This document shows, one piece after another, positions 45,294 to 56,513 of a DNA stretch of 64,000 bases; the stretch's first letter is position 1; each line of letters begins with the position of its first letter. The DNA comes from Hordeum vulgare subsp. vulgare (lineage: Eukaryota > Streptophyta > Magnoliopsida > Poales > Poaceae), in the NCBI RefSeq assembly GCF_904849725.1, contig NC_058519.1, positions 103,838,881 to 103,902,880 of the forward strand, in the 5' to 3' direction. The position numbers and the translations under genes were made by a program. Below the pieces are notes generated by a model. That model worked only from the letters and a program-made list of their open reading frames with translations. It ran no database searches and was not told where the DNA came from.

Positions 45294-47956
45294 AGGATCC
45301 CCAAGCTTAACTCCTGCTCGTCCTCGAGTAGGGAAATGATAAAGAATGAATTTTTGATGCTTTCATGCTGCCTAACATAGATGTCCTTTGTAACTCCTCT
45401 TATGTGACGTGAATGTTCAGATCCATTAGATTCAAAACAATAGTTTGCTATCGACGCGGAGACAATAATAATTCAAGCAAACTAGCAAGGTAATCATGAA
45501 CTTTCAAAATAACAAGGCCAAAAGAAAGTTATCCCTATAAAATCATATAGTGTGGCTATGCTCTATCATCCTTGCACAACGAATTTAAATCATGCACAAC
45601 CACGGTATTGGCCAAGTAATTGTTTTCATACCTTTACTTTCTCAAACTTTTTGAACTCTCACGCAATACATGAGCGTGAGCCATGGTTTTAGCACTATAA
45701 GTGTGGTGGAGGTTGCAAGACAAACAAGGAGAAGATGGTCACATTGACTAGGCATATCAATGAGATATGGAGATGCTCATCAATAGATATCAACGTGAAT
45801 GAGTAGGGATTGCCATACAAATGATGCACTAGAGCTAAGAGTATGTGAAAGCTCTTAAAGAAAACTAGTGGGTGTGCATCCAACTTGCTTGCTCACGAAG
45901 ACCTAAGGCAAATTTGAGGAAGCCTATCATTGGAATATACAAGCCAAGTTATATAATGAAAATTTCTCACTAGCTATATGGTGGTGACAAAACGAGAGAC
46001 TCTCAATCATGAAGATCATGGTGCTTAATATGCACAAGTGTGGAAAGGTGGTAGCATTGTCCCTTCTCTCTTTTTCTCTCATTTTTTTGGTGGGCTCTTT
46101 GGCCTCTTTTTTTTTGGTGAGCATCTTTGGCTTCTTTTATTTCCTCACATGGGACAATGCTCCATCAATGATGATCATCACACTTACAACTCAAAACTTA
46201 GAGCAATAATGACTCTATATGGAATGGCTTCGGTAGTGTACCGTGACAACGATCTAGCATGGCATAGACATTAATGGAAACATCATGCTAGCTATTTTAC
46301 AATCATGCAATGGCAATGTAGAAGTGGTGGCACATGTAATGGTGGTAGTTGTATGGCAATATATCTCGGAATGGCTTTGAAAAAGCCATAGTAGGTAGGT
46401 ATGGTGGCTGTTTTGAGGGAGGCTAATGGTGGGTTTTGTGCACCGGCGAAAATTGCACAGCACTAAAGAAGATAGTTATGGTGGAAGGTGAAAGTGCATC
46501 TAAACCATGGACTCAACATTAGTCATGAAGAACTCATATACTTGTTGCAAAAGTTTTATTAGTAATCGAAACAAAGCATTCAACACATACTCCTAGGGGA
46601 AGGGTTGGTAGGTATAAACCATCGCGCGGTCCCGACCGCCACACAAAGGATGACAATTAATAGACTGATCATGCTCAGACTTCATCACATAGCGCTTCAC
46701 CATACGTGCATGTTACGGGAATCACTAACTTCAACACAAGTATTTCTAGAGCCACAACAGCTTACTAATATAACTTCAATATTACCATAACCACAACTCA
46801 AAACTAGTTGAGATGAATCAAACTTCTCTAACTATTCAATGCACATGAAGGTGGAAGTTTTCATATCCCTTTGGATAACAACCCCTTTTGAGACTAGTTT
46901 CATAGCATAGATCAACTACCAAGCCACGCACCGCCGTGCTCTAAAAGATATAAGTGAAGCACAAAGAGCAAAATCAACTAGCTCAAAAGATATAAGTGAA
47001 GCACATGTGAGCTGAATTGTCTAACCAAAGGATATAAGTGAAGCTCGACAAAATCACGGTGAGTGCATGTCTCTCTCTCTAGGTGTGGAGCAATGATGAT
47101 TGTGACACAACAAATATAAAAAGACTCCTACGATACAAGACGCTCCAAGCAAAACACATAACATGTGGTGAATAAAAATATAGCCTCAAGTAACGTTACC
47201 GATGGATTGAAGACGAAAGAGGGGATGCCTTCCCGGGGCATCCCCAAGCTTAGGCTTTTACGGCATCCTTGAATCAACTTGGGGTGCCTTGGGCATCCCC
47301 AAGCTTGAGCTCTTTCCACTCTTTATCTTTTTGTCCATAAGAACTTCACCCAAAACTTGAAAACTTCACAACACGAAACTTAAAGAGAAACTCGTGATAA
47401 CATTAGTATAAGAAAGCAAACCACCACTTCCTTAGGTATTGTATCAAACTTAAATTATACTTTGTTGATGTTGGGTTACTGTATTTTCAATATTCCATGG
47501 TTAATACCTCCTGATACTATCCATAGTTTCATCAAAATAAACAACCAACTCAACAAAAACAGAATCTGTTAACAACAGACCAGTCTGTAGCAATCTGTAT
47601 ACTTCGTATACTTCTGGTACTTAAAAAGTTCTGAACAATTACGACAGTCTGAAGAATTTGTGTAGCAATCATGAGCAAAAAGAATCAACTCAAAAGCTCT
47701 TACACGAAAAAAAATGAAAATTCTTTTCGTGAGCAGAAAGTTTCTGTCTTTTCTAACATGACCAAACGATCATCCCCAAGACTAATCATAACGGTTTTGC
47801 TTGGCACAAACGCAAAAAGAAACACAAAAAACACAATTATAACAGAATTATGAAAGTGTGGAAAACAAAAAATAGAAAGAAAAGGATAGATTCGTTGGGT
47901 TGCCTCCCAACAAGCGCTATTGTTTAACGCCCTTAGCTAGGCAAAAGGTGACGGAA
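45294..47956 (-). other. Non-coding 3' region of the Sabrina-type element
   Basis: No protein is found. AAAGATATAAGTGAAGC recurs three times (about 46945, 46985 and 47030). CATCCCCAAGCTTRRGCT occurs twice (about 47241 and 47294), resembling internal copies of the purine tract. Short frames here are not genes. Confidence 0.7.
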
Positions 47957-50031
47957 TCACGTATAGTCATCCTTGGTGCTCAAACCATAAGTAGCCCGCA
48001 TCATAGATTCATAAGGCAATCTTATTTTCTTTCTAGTAAAATGCTCCATGCCCTTCTTTAAGGGAAATTGAAATCTAATATTCCCTTCCTTCATATCGAT
48101 GATAGCACCAATAGTCCTTAGGAAAGGTCTACCAAGAATAATGGGACATGAAGGATTGCAATCTATGTCAAGTACAATGAAATCCATGGGTACATAGTTC
48201 TTATTTGCAACAATAAGAACATCATCGATCCTTCCCATGGGTTTCTTGACAGTAGAATCCGCAAGATGCAAATTAAGAGAACACTCTTCAATCTCATGAA
48301 AACCAAGAATATCACATAAAGACTTTGGAATCGCGGAAACACCAGCACCCAAATCACACAAAGCATTGCATTCATAGTTTTTGATTTTGATTTTGATAGT
48401 AGGTTCCCACTCATCATGAAGTTTTCTAGGTATAGAGACTTCTAATTCGAGCTTCTCTTCAAGAGATTTCATCATAGCATCAACGATATGAGCGGTAAAG
48501 GCTTTGCTTTCGCTATAAGCATGTGAAGAGTTTGCAATGGATTGCATCAAGGAAATGCATTCAAACAAGGAGCAACTATCATAATTGAATTCCTTGAAAT
48601 CCAAAGTGGGAGTTTCATTACTACCCAAAATTTTGATTTCTTCTACTCCACTCTCCACACCTTTATCATCAAGATAGGTGGACTCCGAATCATTGGGGCA
48701 TTTTTCAACCAAAGTGGAGTCATATCCAGCCCCTTCATCAATAGGATTGACACGCAAAACAAAGATTTAAGAGGAGTCACACCAAGCACTTTAAGATCTT
48801 CGTGATTCGCATCACTAGAACGCACCCTTTTAAACCATTCATGCCTAGCGCGAATTTGGGCGGTTCTTTCTTTGCTCTCATTCATGAAGACACACATAGC
48901 TTTCAAAGTTTCATCCAAGTTGATCTTGGGAGGAGCACATCTAACTTTCAACGCATCAATATCGCAAGACATCCTATCAAAGCTCTTAGCCAAATCGTCT
49001 ATTTTGAGTAGTTTTTCCTCTATGGACGCATTGAAAATCTTTTGAGAGTTGATGAACTCTTTGATATTACTCTTTAAATCAGAGGGTAATTTGTTATGAT
49101 TTCCATAAGTGTTGTTGTAGGAATTTCCATAATTGTTAGAGGAGTTACTAGGAAAAGGCCTAGGAACATAGTTTCCTCTAAAAGCATTGTTGTTGCCAAA
49201 ATTGTTCCTGCCAACAAAATTAACGTCCAAACTAGCGTTACTACTCTCAATCAAGGAAGATAGTGGCATGCCATTAGGATCTAAAGGAACATTTCTACTA
49301 GCAACCAAATTCATTAACTCGTCCATCTTAGCACTAAGCGAGTTAATTTCTTCTATAGCGTGTACCTTTTTGCTAGCAGGTGATATTTCAGTGTGCAACT
49401 GAGAGTAGTTGGTCATGATATTGTCTAGGAGTTTTGTATCTTATCCTAACATGATTTCGATGAACGTTCCACCTAAGGCGGAGTCCAAGATATTGCGAGA
49501 AGCGAAATTCAAACCAACGTAAAAGATTTTTATAATCATCCACAAACTCAAGCCATGAGCGGGACAATTTCTAATCATTAACTTCATCCTCTCCCAAGAT
49601 TGTGCAACGTGTTCATGATCAAGTTGCTTGAAATTCATGATATCGTTACATAAGGAGATAATCTTAGCCGGCGGAAAATACTTGGATATGTAAGCATCTT
49701 TGCACTTATCCCAAGAATCGATACTATTTTTAGGCAAAGAAGAAAACCAAGTTTTTGCGCGATCTCGCAACGAGAAAGGAAAAAGCTTCAACTTAATCAC
49801 GTCATTATCCACATCTCTTTTATTTTGCATATCGCAAAGCTCAATGAAGGTATTGAGATGGGATGCGGCATCTTCACTAGGAAGGCCAGAGAATTGCTCT
49901 TTCATAACAAGATTCAGCAAAGCTGCGTTGATTTCATACGATTCCGCACTAGTGGCGGGAGCAATCGGAGTACTAATAAAATCATTATTATTGGTACTCG
50001 AGAAGTCGCAAAGTTTGGTGTTTTCAGCCAT
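47957..50031 (-). pseudogene. gag-protease of the Sabrina-type element, broken twice
   Basis: The start is ATG 50031 (MAENTKLCDFSS). The gag domain has HLNTFIELCDMQ, LKLFPFSLRDRAKTWFSSL and YVGLNFASRNILDSA. An in-frame TAA lies at 49441-49443; the same frame goes on with NIMTNYSQLHTE and an Asn-rich linker. A frameshift near 48760 moves to the frame 48757-47957, which holds the retropepsin-like domain (ALCDLGAGVSAIP, PIILGRPFL). No pol frame follows. The product would package RNA and mature the particle, but this copy cannot make it in one piece. Confidence 0.9.
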
Positions 50032-50290
50032 GATGACTTCAACAACAAACAAGCACACAAGCAAGCAAGAAGACCGCCAAAGAAAAATGGCAAAGGGCAA
50101 AAGAAAACGGCAAAGGAAAATGGCAAAAAGGCAAATGAAAACGGCAAATGTGAAGTGGGGGAGAGGAAAACGAGAGGCAACTTGCAAAAAAGGTAAATGC
50201 AATAGATGAGTTTGTGACACCTACTTGGATAGATCTCCTCCCCGCGCCAGAAATCAGCACGTTGACGAGAGACTATTCTTGACTTGATCC

Positions 50291-50308
50291 TCCCCGGCAA
50301 CGGCGCCA
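50291..50308 (-). other. Primer-binding site, tRNA-Asp type, perfect
   Basis: The minus strand reads TGGCGCCGTTGCCGGGGA, identical to the complement of the plant tRNA-Asp 3' end over 18 bases, 10 bp after the 5' LTR. Confidence 0.93.
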
Positions 50309-50318
50309 GAAATCCTTC

Positions 50319-51450
50319 TGCTACTGTGACAACAGACCTTCCCTGGTACGGCGCCAGGAATCCTGCTGCTACGGCTACGCCTTTAGGGACTTCCTTGGAA
50401 AATATGCAAAGGATTTCCCCGCGGCCTTGGAGCCTTGCGTTGGTGTTCCCTTGAAGAGGAAAGGGTGATGTAGCATAGCGGCGGTAAGTATTTCCCTCAG
50501 TTTTGAGAACCAAGGTATCGAACGAGTGGAAGATCTCGTCAAGTCACAAGTACCTGCACAAACACAAAGAGCTTGCACCCAACACCATGAATGGGTTGTC
50601 AATCCCTTATAGATTGTTTGCAAAGTGAGAACTGAAAGCAACAAAGTAAACAAGCAAAGTAAAAGTGAAAGTGAAAATGATAGTTGTGAATAGACTCGGG
50701 GGCCGTAGTGTTCACTAGTGGCTTTTCTCATGAAAGCAAGTAAACGGTGGGTGAACGAATTATTGTCGAGCAATTGATCGAACCATGCAAAGTGGTGACG
50801 TTATCTAAAGCAATGATTATATCTATAGGCATCACGTCCAAAACAAGTAGACCGATACTTTCTGCATCTACTACTATTACTCCACACGTCGACCCGTATG
50901 TCTGAAGTGGACTACTCACGAGTCATTGGAGAGGCGATGATGTTGATGTAGAAGCCCTCCAACTCCAAAGTCCCCTCCGACAGGGCACCGGAAAGGGTCT
51001 CCAGATGAGATCTCGCGGAAATGGAAGCTTGCGGCGGCGGAAAAGTGTTTTCGTGGATGCCCTCATTTTTTCTGGATTTTTAGGGAATTTTTAGGCCAAA
51101 GACCTAGGGAAGGGGAGCGCCAGGGGGGCCACAAGCTTGGTTGCCGCGGCCTCCCCCTGGCCGCGGCAACAGGGCTTGTGGGCCCCCTGTGGGCCCACTG
51201 CCTTGGCCCTCAAGCCTCCCGATCTTCTTCCTTTCTGGAAAAAATTATTTCGGGGATTTTATTCCGTTTGGACTCTGTTCCAAAATCAGATCTGAAAAGA
51301 GTAAAAAACACAGAAAAACAGGAACTGACACTTGGCACTAAATTAATAGATTAGTCCCAAAAAAGATAAAAAAGGTAAACAAAACATCCAAAGTTGATAA
51401 GATAACAGCGTGAAACCATCAAAAATTATAGATACGTTTGAGACGTATCA
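50319..51450 (-). repeat. 5' LTR of the Sabrina-type element with an internal deletion
   Basis: It is only 1,132 bp. Compared with 43687-45293, about 470 bp are missing at 50894, where the sequence jumps from CACGTCGACC to CGTATGTCTG. The 3' LTR has GACC at both deletion borders, so the loss fits recombination between 4-bp repeats. Confidence 0.9.
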
Positions 51451-51648
51451 CCCCCCACTGGTGCCGATCGCCGGAAGTGCAATACAATCGGTGAGGTGAG
51501 CTCCTCCTATCTCTCTGACTAGTTCCGGAGACCATTCCAAGATCTTTGTCTCCTGGAGGCAAAGGATGGCAGCACGGTGAGAGGCCGCCATTTCGCCGAC
51601 GGTGGCTCACTTGGCCGGATTGTTTAGGTCGGGAACGTTCCAGCACAT
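51451..51648 (-). pseudogene. LINE ORF2, N-terminal endonuclease start
   Basis: From ATG 51648 it reads MCWNVPDLNNPAK, a TGA, then ATVGEMAASHRAAILCLQETK and on to IGTSGG at the Sabrina border. CLQETK is the first catalytic block of the LINE endonuclease. The TGA stands where related elements have Arg, which fits a CGA to TGA change. It begins 246 bp after the ORF1 stop. Confidence 0.88.
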
Positions 51649-51894
51649 GATCGGGGTGAGTGTGTCACTCATGGAGGAAACATACATTTCTACGGTGGCT
51701 AACTCTAATCGGCCTCTGGCCCAGAACAAACATGTCCAACAAAGCATGGGGTCGCTGACACCCACCCTTAGACCCCAAGACGTGCCAGCGACGAACTACA
51801 TACCATCTAACCTTACAACCTGGAAGTAAACCTAACTCAAGCCGACCTAACATCGGCCGTCACCGTACCTTGGAACTAGTGTCGACTACCATGA

Positions 51895-54600
51895 TCACAC
51901 TGCTGCCTCCTCAGCGGCTCCCTCTGTGTCGTCCATACGAGCCATGACCCACAGCGCCTCTCCGTCAAGACGAGTGAGCTTGGCGATGACAGAGATGTCG
52001 CTGTCCGTCAGGGGCTCCTCGAAACGGTGCAGGAGGACTTTTGCCACTTCTGCCGTCATCTTCTCCGTTGGCCCGAGCAACCCCAGCTCCTTTACAATGC
52101 GGAGAGAGGCCCGCTGTGCCACCGGTACCGTCGAAACGACTGCCGCCTGCCTAGCGCTATGGCGGGTAGGAACAGAGATGGCTCTGCTCTTTGGTGGAAA
52201 TGCCGAGCGCCGCGCTGCCGGGGGTGGGCGGCTGATCAGAGGCGGCTTGGGGGCACGGAAGAGGCTGCCCTCCTCAGCGGTTTCCTCCGCTTCTGCTATC
52301 TCTAGCTGGCAGACCCTGCTGGTAACCGCGCCCAGCTGGACCTCTAGGGTACCAGCCGCCGTAGGGGTGGCCCTGTTGTACTGCCCGAACTCCGAAGCCG
52401 AAGCGGAGAGGGTGGGGCTGAATGCGTCGAGCTGCAGGGCCTCTCCCGGTGTTCGGTCCAACGCGTTGGTGTCGAACTCCAGCGGTGCCGTGACCACGGC
52501 CTCGGCTGCCGCCTGCACGTCCGCCGCTAGGCCATCCACAGCGGTGGAGGCTAGCGAGGGCTTCTTAGCCGTCCTGAAGAAATCATCGACGGGGTCTTTT
52601 CCCTTGCTGACGAGTTCGTCGACCGCAGGGGCCACAGCTGCGGGCGCCGCGCGAGCCGGGGGAGGCGGGTGAGGCCTAGACCGGCCCCGCTACGCCGGGT
52701 GGCGCGACGTCCCCGAGCTCCTCCTGTCGTCGTGGCGGCGACCCGATGCGTCCCTCTGTCTACGGCGTGCGGGTGGAGACCGACTACGCCGACGAGGAGC
52801 CGCAGTATGTGCAGGCAGGGCCATCATACGTCCACGATGAAGGAGCACATCCTTCCATGATCGGTGGCCTCCAACCCTGGAGCCACCGTTGCCGTCGCCA
52901 TCGTGGTCCCTCTCATGGTTACCCCACGGCAAGCCACGACAGCCCAGGTCCGCGACAGGGGCCTGCTGCAGGCGTGGCTGCCGGTCTGGCCTCTGGGCGT
53001 CCTCCACCCCCACCGTCAAGGGTGCAGAGGACACAGCCGGGAAGGGCTTCCCGTCGTTGTCAGAGCCAGAAGACGGGATCCCGCTCTGGCCGGAATGGGA
53101 GGAGCAAGGAGAGGGTGGCGCCCAGTCCTCCACCCGGTCCACGTGGATGAGCATCTCGTAGTCGGCGGTGGCCGGAGGCGGTGCGACCCTCCTGTCGGGC
53201 GGGGAGAAACCCTCCATCTCCTCGACGCGCCCCGCTCCGCACGGCAGCACCCCGAGCGTGTGCCTGGTGGGGATGTTTGCAACGTCATTCGTCCACACCC
53301 AGCAGGCAAAGGTCTTGGTGTGGCCGTGCTCGAGCGTCCTGCTGTCGAGGCGGTCCACTGTCACTTTCTTCCCCAGGATCTACTCCGCCCCGTCGACGGA
53401 CCAAAAATGCATCGGCACCCTCTCGATGACGACACGAACGTGGAGCAGGAGGGCGTCGAACGAGGCGTGGTCATGCTCATGCCAGGAGGCTATGTTGAAG
53501 GCGGCGCCGTCCACCCTGATGGACCCACGCCGCACGGCATTGACCTGATGCGCCGGCTGGGTGAAGATGATGAAGAAGTGCTCCGAGTGGTGTGCCGTCA
53601 CCCGGAGAGAGTGCACCGGGACGGAGAGCTGCGCCTCCAAGGCTCTCCCCGCCGCCATGGGTGACGAGGCATTGACCCCGTCAGCGGCAGAGAGAGTGAT
53701 GGCATGGTTGCGCAGAAAGAAGACCGCCTGGTCCACCGTCGGGGAGGGGATGGTCACAGAGCGGCTCTCCCTTGGGCGACGCGCGGGATCTACATGGTGC
53801 AGCATGGTCTGTGCCATCGGGCTCGCGACGAGGGTGGGTGGTGGAGGGAACCTGACGCAGGCGTGCAGCGGCTGCCCTGGAGGTGTCGGCCCTAACCTGG
53901 CTCTAACAGAGCCGATCCTATCTCTCGCTCGGGAGTTCTGCGGGCACAGCCTGCTTATGTGCCCAGCCCGCCGGCAGATGATGCAGTGGACGGGATCCCT
54001 ACAGTCGGCTAGTCGATGGCGTTTCCTCAAGCAACGAAAACAGCGGCTGCGGAAATGAGTTAAGAAGAGCGCGCGCTGCCTATCAGCGATAACTCCATCG
54101 TCGCGGGCCGGCCGGTGAGTCCCCTGGTGCAGGGAAGGGACCGAGGGGCCAGCGGCAGAGTTATGGAGTTTAAGGTAACTCACCTCTGTCCAGGTTCCGT
54201 CAATCCCCGAAAAGGAAAGCAGGGGTTCCGGGGATTGGGATGGGGCGACGACGATGGATCTCAGTCTAATCGACAGGTGCGCCGCGGGATCCGCTTGCCT
54301 GGATGACGGAGCGACCGATGGTGACTTTTGCCTCGGGGAGCGCGGGGGCTGCGGCAGGCCTGCGGGGCAAGCAGGTGCCCTCCTTGTGGCCGCGGACGAA
54401 CCGGTGGACGGAATCCTCTGCCTGGACGCCCCCGAGGCGGAGCACCCTCGCCTGAGCAGGATTCCCGGCAAGGGAACGGGATCTGATGATGACTGCGTCG
54501 ACGACTCCTGCGACTGACCGGCGGACCGAGGGCCGCTCGCAGGGTTGGAGCGAGAGCTCGGCGAGGGACTGATGGATCTAGCCGGAGGCTGGCGTGCCAT
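51895..54600 (-). pseudogene. LINE ORF1 (zinc-knuckle RNA-binding protein) with two stops
   Basis: One continuous frame of 902 codons runs from ATG 54600 to 51895, broken by TAG at 53380-53382 and TAG at 52690-52692. The N-terminal part is Ser/Pro/Arg-rich. Near 54010-53930 are two knuckles of the form CX2CX4HX4C (CFRCLRKRHRLADC and CIICRRAGHISRLC). A domain follows with NASSPMAAGRALEAQL, then FACWVWTNDVANIP. The C-terminal part is basic, then acidic (ADVQAAAEAVV), and ends RIVKELGLLG...GEALWVMARM. It would coat the LINE RNA. GC content is high and several overlapping frames on the other strand are shadows. Confidence 0.88.
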
Positions 54601-54660
54601 TAAGGCCGGGGTGTGGCCGCTGCGGCCGGAGTGGCCCGCGGCACAAGGGAGGGAGGAGCT

Positions 54661-55837
54661 AGCTAGCTATCCATAGATGGGTAGGTGAGACCAATGGTTC
54701 CGCCTGTGCGTCAATGTGGGCCGTGTTGCTTCATCACCAGGCAGTCTTCCTGCCGGAGAGCATGTCGAGCTTGAGCGCTGCTGTGTAGCAAGGAGGAGGG
54801 AGGGACCCGGCATTGCCGGCCAACACCAAGCTCGAGTGCCACTTCGTAGAAAGGAGGAGGGAGGGACCCGACGTCGCCGGCCATCACCAAGCTCGAGCGC
54901 CGCCGCGTCGCAAGGAGGGGGGCCCGGCGTCGCCGTCAAGCACTGAGCTCGAGCACCCCCGCGTCGCAAGGACGGGGAGGGCCCCGGCGTCGACGGATAC
55001 GAAAGGGGCGGGGAGGCTAGGGGCCTGTGAGTCCGCCGGAGGTGGCGACGAAGGGGACGTGCAGCCACTAGAGAGCGTCGGCGCCACTGGCGGGGGATCT
55101 GGTCGATAAGGATCGGGTCGGGGCAGGGGTGAGGTGAGTAGACGAGTGTTTTTTTTAGAGAGAGAGAGAGCAGTGAATGAGTGGTTGTGAGTGAGTGCAG
55201 CTCAGTCCAAAATCCAAACCATTTATTTTCTATAAAAATCAGTTTATACCAATATCGACTATTTTTTGTAGGGCATGTACGATTCACTTGCGTGGGTGAG
55301 ATTTTTGTTATCATCACGGCTTGTTACAGTCATGACTATTTGATGATTTTAAAACTTTTTTTATAATTTTCGTAATCATGCAGGTCATCATGTGGTATCT
55401 GGATGGTAAATTTTATGAAGTACTTCACATGAGATATTTTGTCTGACACACTACACAGGTATATTTCACGTATTTCTAAACGTATGCATGATTACAGATT
55501 TTATTGCCTTGGGATAATTTTAGGCTATTTCTATTGTTTGTCTTGGATCAAGACAAAAAAGTTGTCTCAGTTTTTTATCCGACACCAATACCTACATTTT
55601 TCTGGATCGTGTGTTACACGTGATCTCATATCGTTGGGCATCAGACATATTTAAATGGCTCGCTAAAAAACTCGTTAAAACAAAATTGAGATTCAGAATA
55701 GATGTTTTTACTATAGATTATGATACCTGTGTTGAATCCCAAATATGTGACACTTTTGAAAAATCTTTTGTAGCCATTTGAATTTTTTGATACAAAATAT
55801 TTTACTACAATTTCATGTGAACTCATTTTGTTTGATC
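54661..55837. other. Low-information segment upstream of the LINE
   Basis: GC-rich up to 55110, then a GA microsatellite (about 55150-55170) and AT-rich DNA. A minus-strand frame (54667-55317) is Arg/Pro/Ser-rich, overlaps the tandem repeat and has no motif; it is not called. The exact 5' end of the LINE cannot be fixed. Confidence 0.4.
54788..54995. repeat. Degenerate tandem repeat of about 60 bp
   Basis: Three full units and one partial unit start GCAAGGAGG or GAAAGGAGG, then have GGACCCGRCRTYGCCGGCC and CAAGCTCGAGYGCC. Unit lengths are about 61, 62 and 57 bp. Confidence 0.75.
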
Positions 55838-55864
55838 CGTGCATTGCACGTGCATGCTTGTTAG
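55838..55864 (+). mobile_element. Helitron-like 3' terminus
   Basis: CGTGCATTGCACG forms a 6-bp stem with a one-base loop. Eleven bases later TTAG stands before T. Plant Helitrons end with such a hairpin and a CTRR-like end inserted before T. The first base of the tail is T instead of C, and no 5' end or helicase was found, so this is a candidate only. Confidence 0.35.
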
Positions 55865-56286
55865 TAGTGGTTTAACAGAGCAATGAAAACTAATGACGTC
55901 TGGTTTTTATTTGTCCTTGATCCATATCCGACCCAAATTTTGGTGGACACGAAGCGGATGCACGCGTGTGGTTTCCTTCATGGCCCATTCGTCGGTGAAT
56001 CATACACGTTCCATCCCCCTCCTCCAAGTCCTACACCTCCACCCCTCGCTGCCATAGTAGTCGTTGTCCATTTTTCGACCGCTCCACCACTGCCTAGGTC
56101 TATCGCCCTGCATCCACACACTCCTCTCACCCGCCTACTGCTTCGAAGGAGTTCTTGCCAATGTTTATGGCCTTTTCTATCCGTCACAAGTACTAGATAA
56201 ACCATGACGACTAACGCCACCCATCGCCTACAATACCGTCCACCTCGCGCTCCAAGACCACATGCCGCCCTTGTCTCCGCTTCGAC

Positions 56287-56513
56287 ATGGGTGTTGCATG
56301 TACAGGGAGGCCGGAGTGCTCTTCACTCGCTACATCTCTACCACGACCGCAAGGTACCACGGATAGTGGGGATGAGTATTTATTCAACAACTTCGTTTAT
56401 TCATCAGACAGTTCATTATCAAATGATGAGGAGGTTGTGGTCGCGGCATTGATCGTCAATGACAACATTGCTAGGCAACGGTCGAGGTTTAGGGGATCAA
56501 TCCGAGGCCATGT
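56287..56513 (+). pseudogene. PIF/Harbinger transposase-gene fragment
   Basis: The frame reads DSGDEYLFNNFVYSSDSS, then DEEVVVAALIVNDNIARQRS and RFRGSIRGH. An acidic start followed by a basic RGSxxGH signature resembles the N-terminal part of plant PIF/Harbinger transposases. It is cut at 56513 by the LTR that begins TGATACG, and the catalytic nuclease part is not in the window. The upstream 450 bp hold no clear exon. Confidence 0.5.

Larger units (their letters stand above)
43687..51450 (-). mobile_element. Sabrina-type gypsy element with two LTRs and no pol
   Basis: On the minus strand the order is 5' LTR (51450-50319, internally deleted), tRNA-Asp primer-binding site, gag-protease (50031-47957), a long non-coding region, a purine tract (AGCTTGGGGATCC) and the 3' LTR (45293-43687). 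Reverse transcriptase and integrase are absent. Expected 5-bp target copies do not match (GGAGC on one side, CCCCC on the other), and about 15-20 codons of the LINE are missing between the flanks. So a deletion or inter-element recombination took place. Confidence 0.9.
35412..54660 (-). mobile_element. LINE (plant L1-type), split into four pieces by later insertions
   Basis: On the minus strand the pieces are about 54660-51451 (5' end, ORF1, ORF2 start), about 43682-42770 (endonuclease end), 39263-37893 (reverse transcriptase) and 36240-35412 (zinc-binding end and 3' end). An 8-base A-run on the minus strand (35412-35419) marks the 3' terminus. The pieces add up to about 6.4 kb, a usual length for Triticeae LINEs. 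Inserted into it are a two-LTR Sabrina-type element, a truncated copia element and a solo LTR. Codons are missing at the copia junction and at the Sabrina junction. ORF1 and ORF2 have several nonsense codons, so it is dead. Confidence 0.9.

Noticed and set aside
50291..50308. tRNA gene remnants at primer-binding sites (also 21810, 57243, 63936)
   Set aside because: Only the 12-18 bases complementary to tRNA 3' ends are present, each just after an LTR; no tRNA body is found.
52669..54517. Several long plus-strand frames
   Set aside because: They are shadows of the GC-rich LINE ORF1 on the minus strand, which has zinc knuckles and the family layout.
54667..55317. 216-codon minus-strand frame
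   Set aside because: It is low-complexity, overlaps a tandem repeat, and shows no motif or splice-supported extension.
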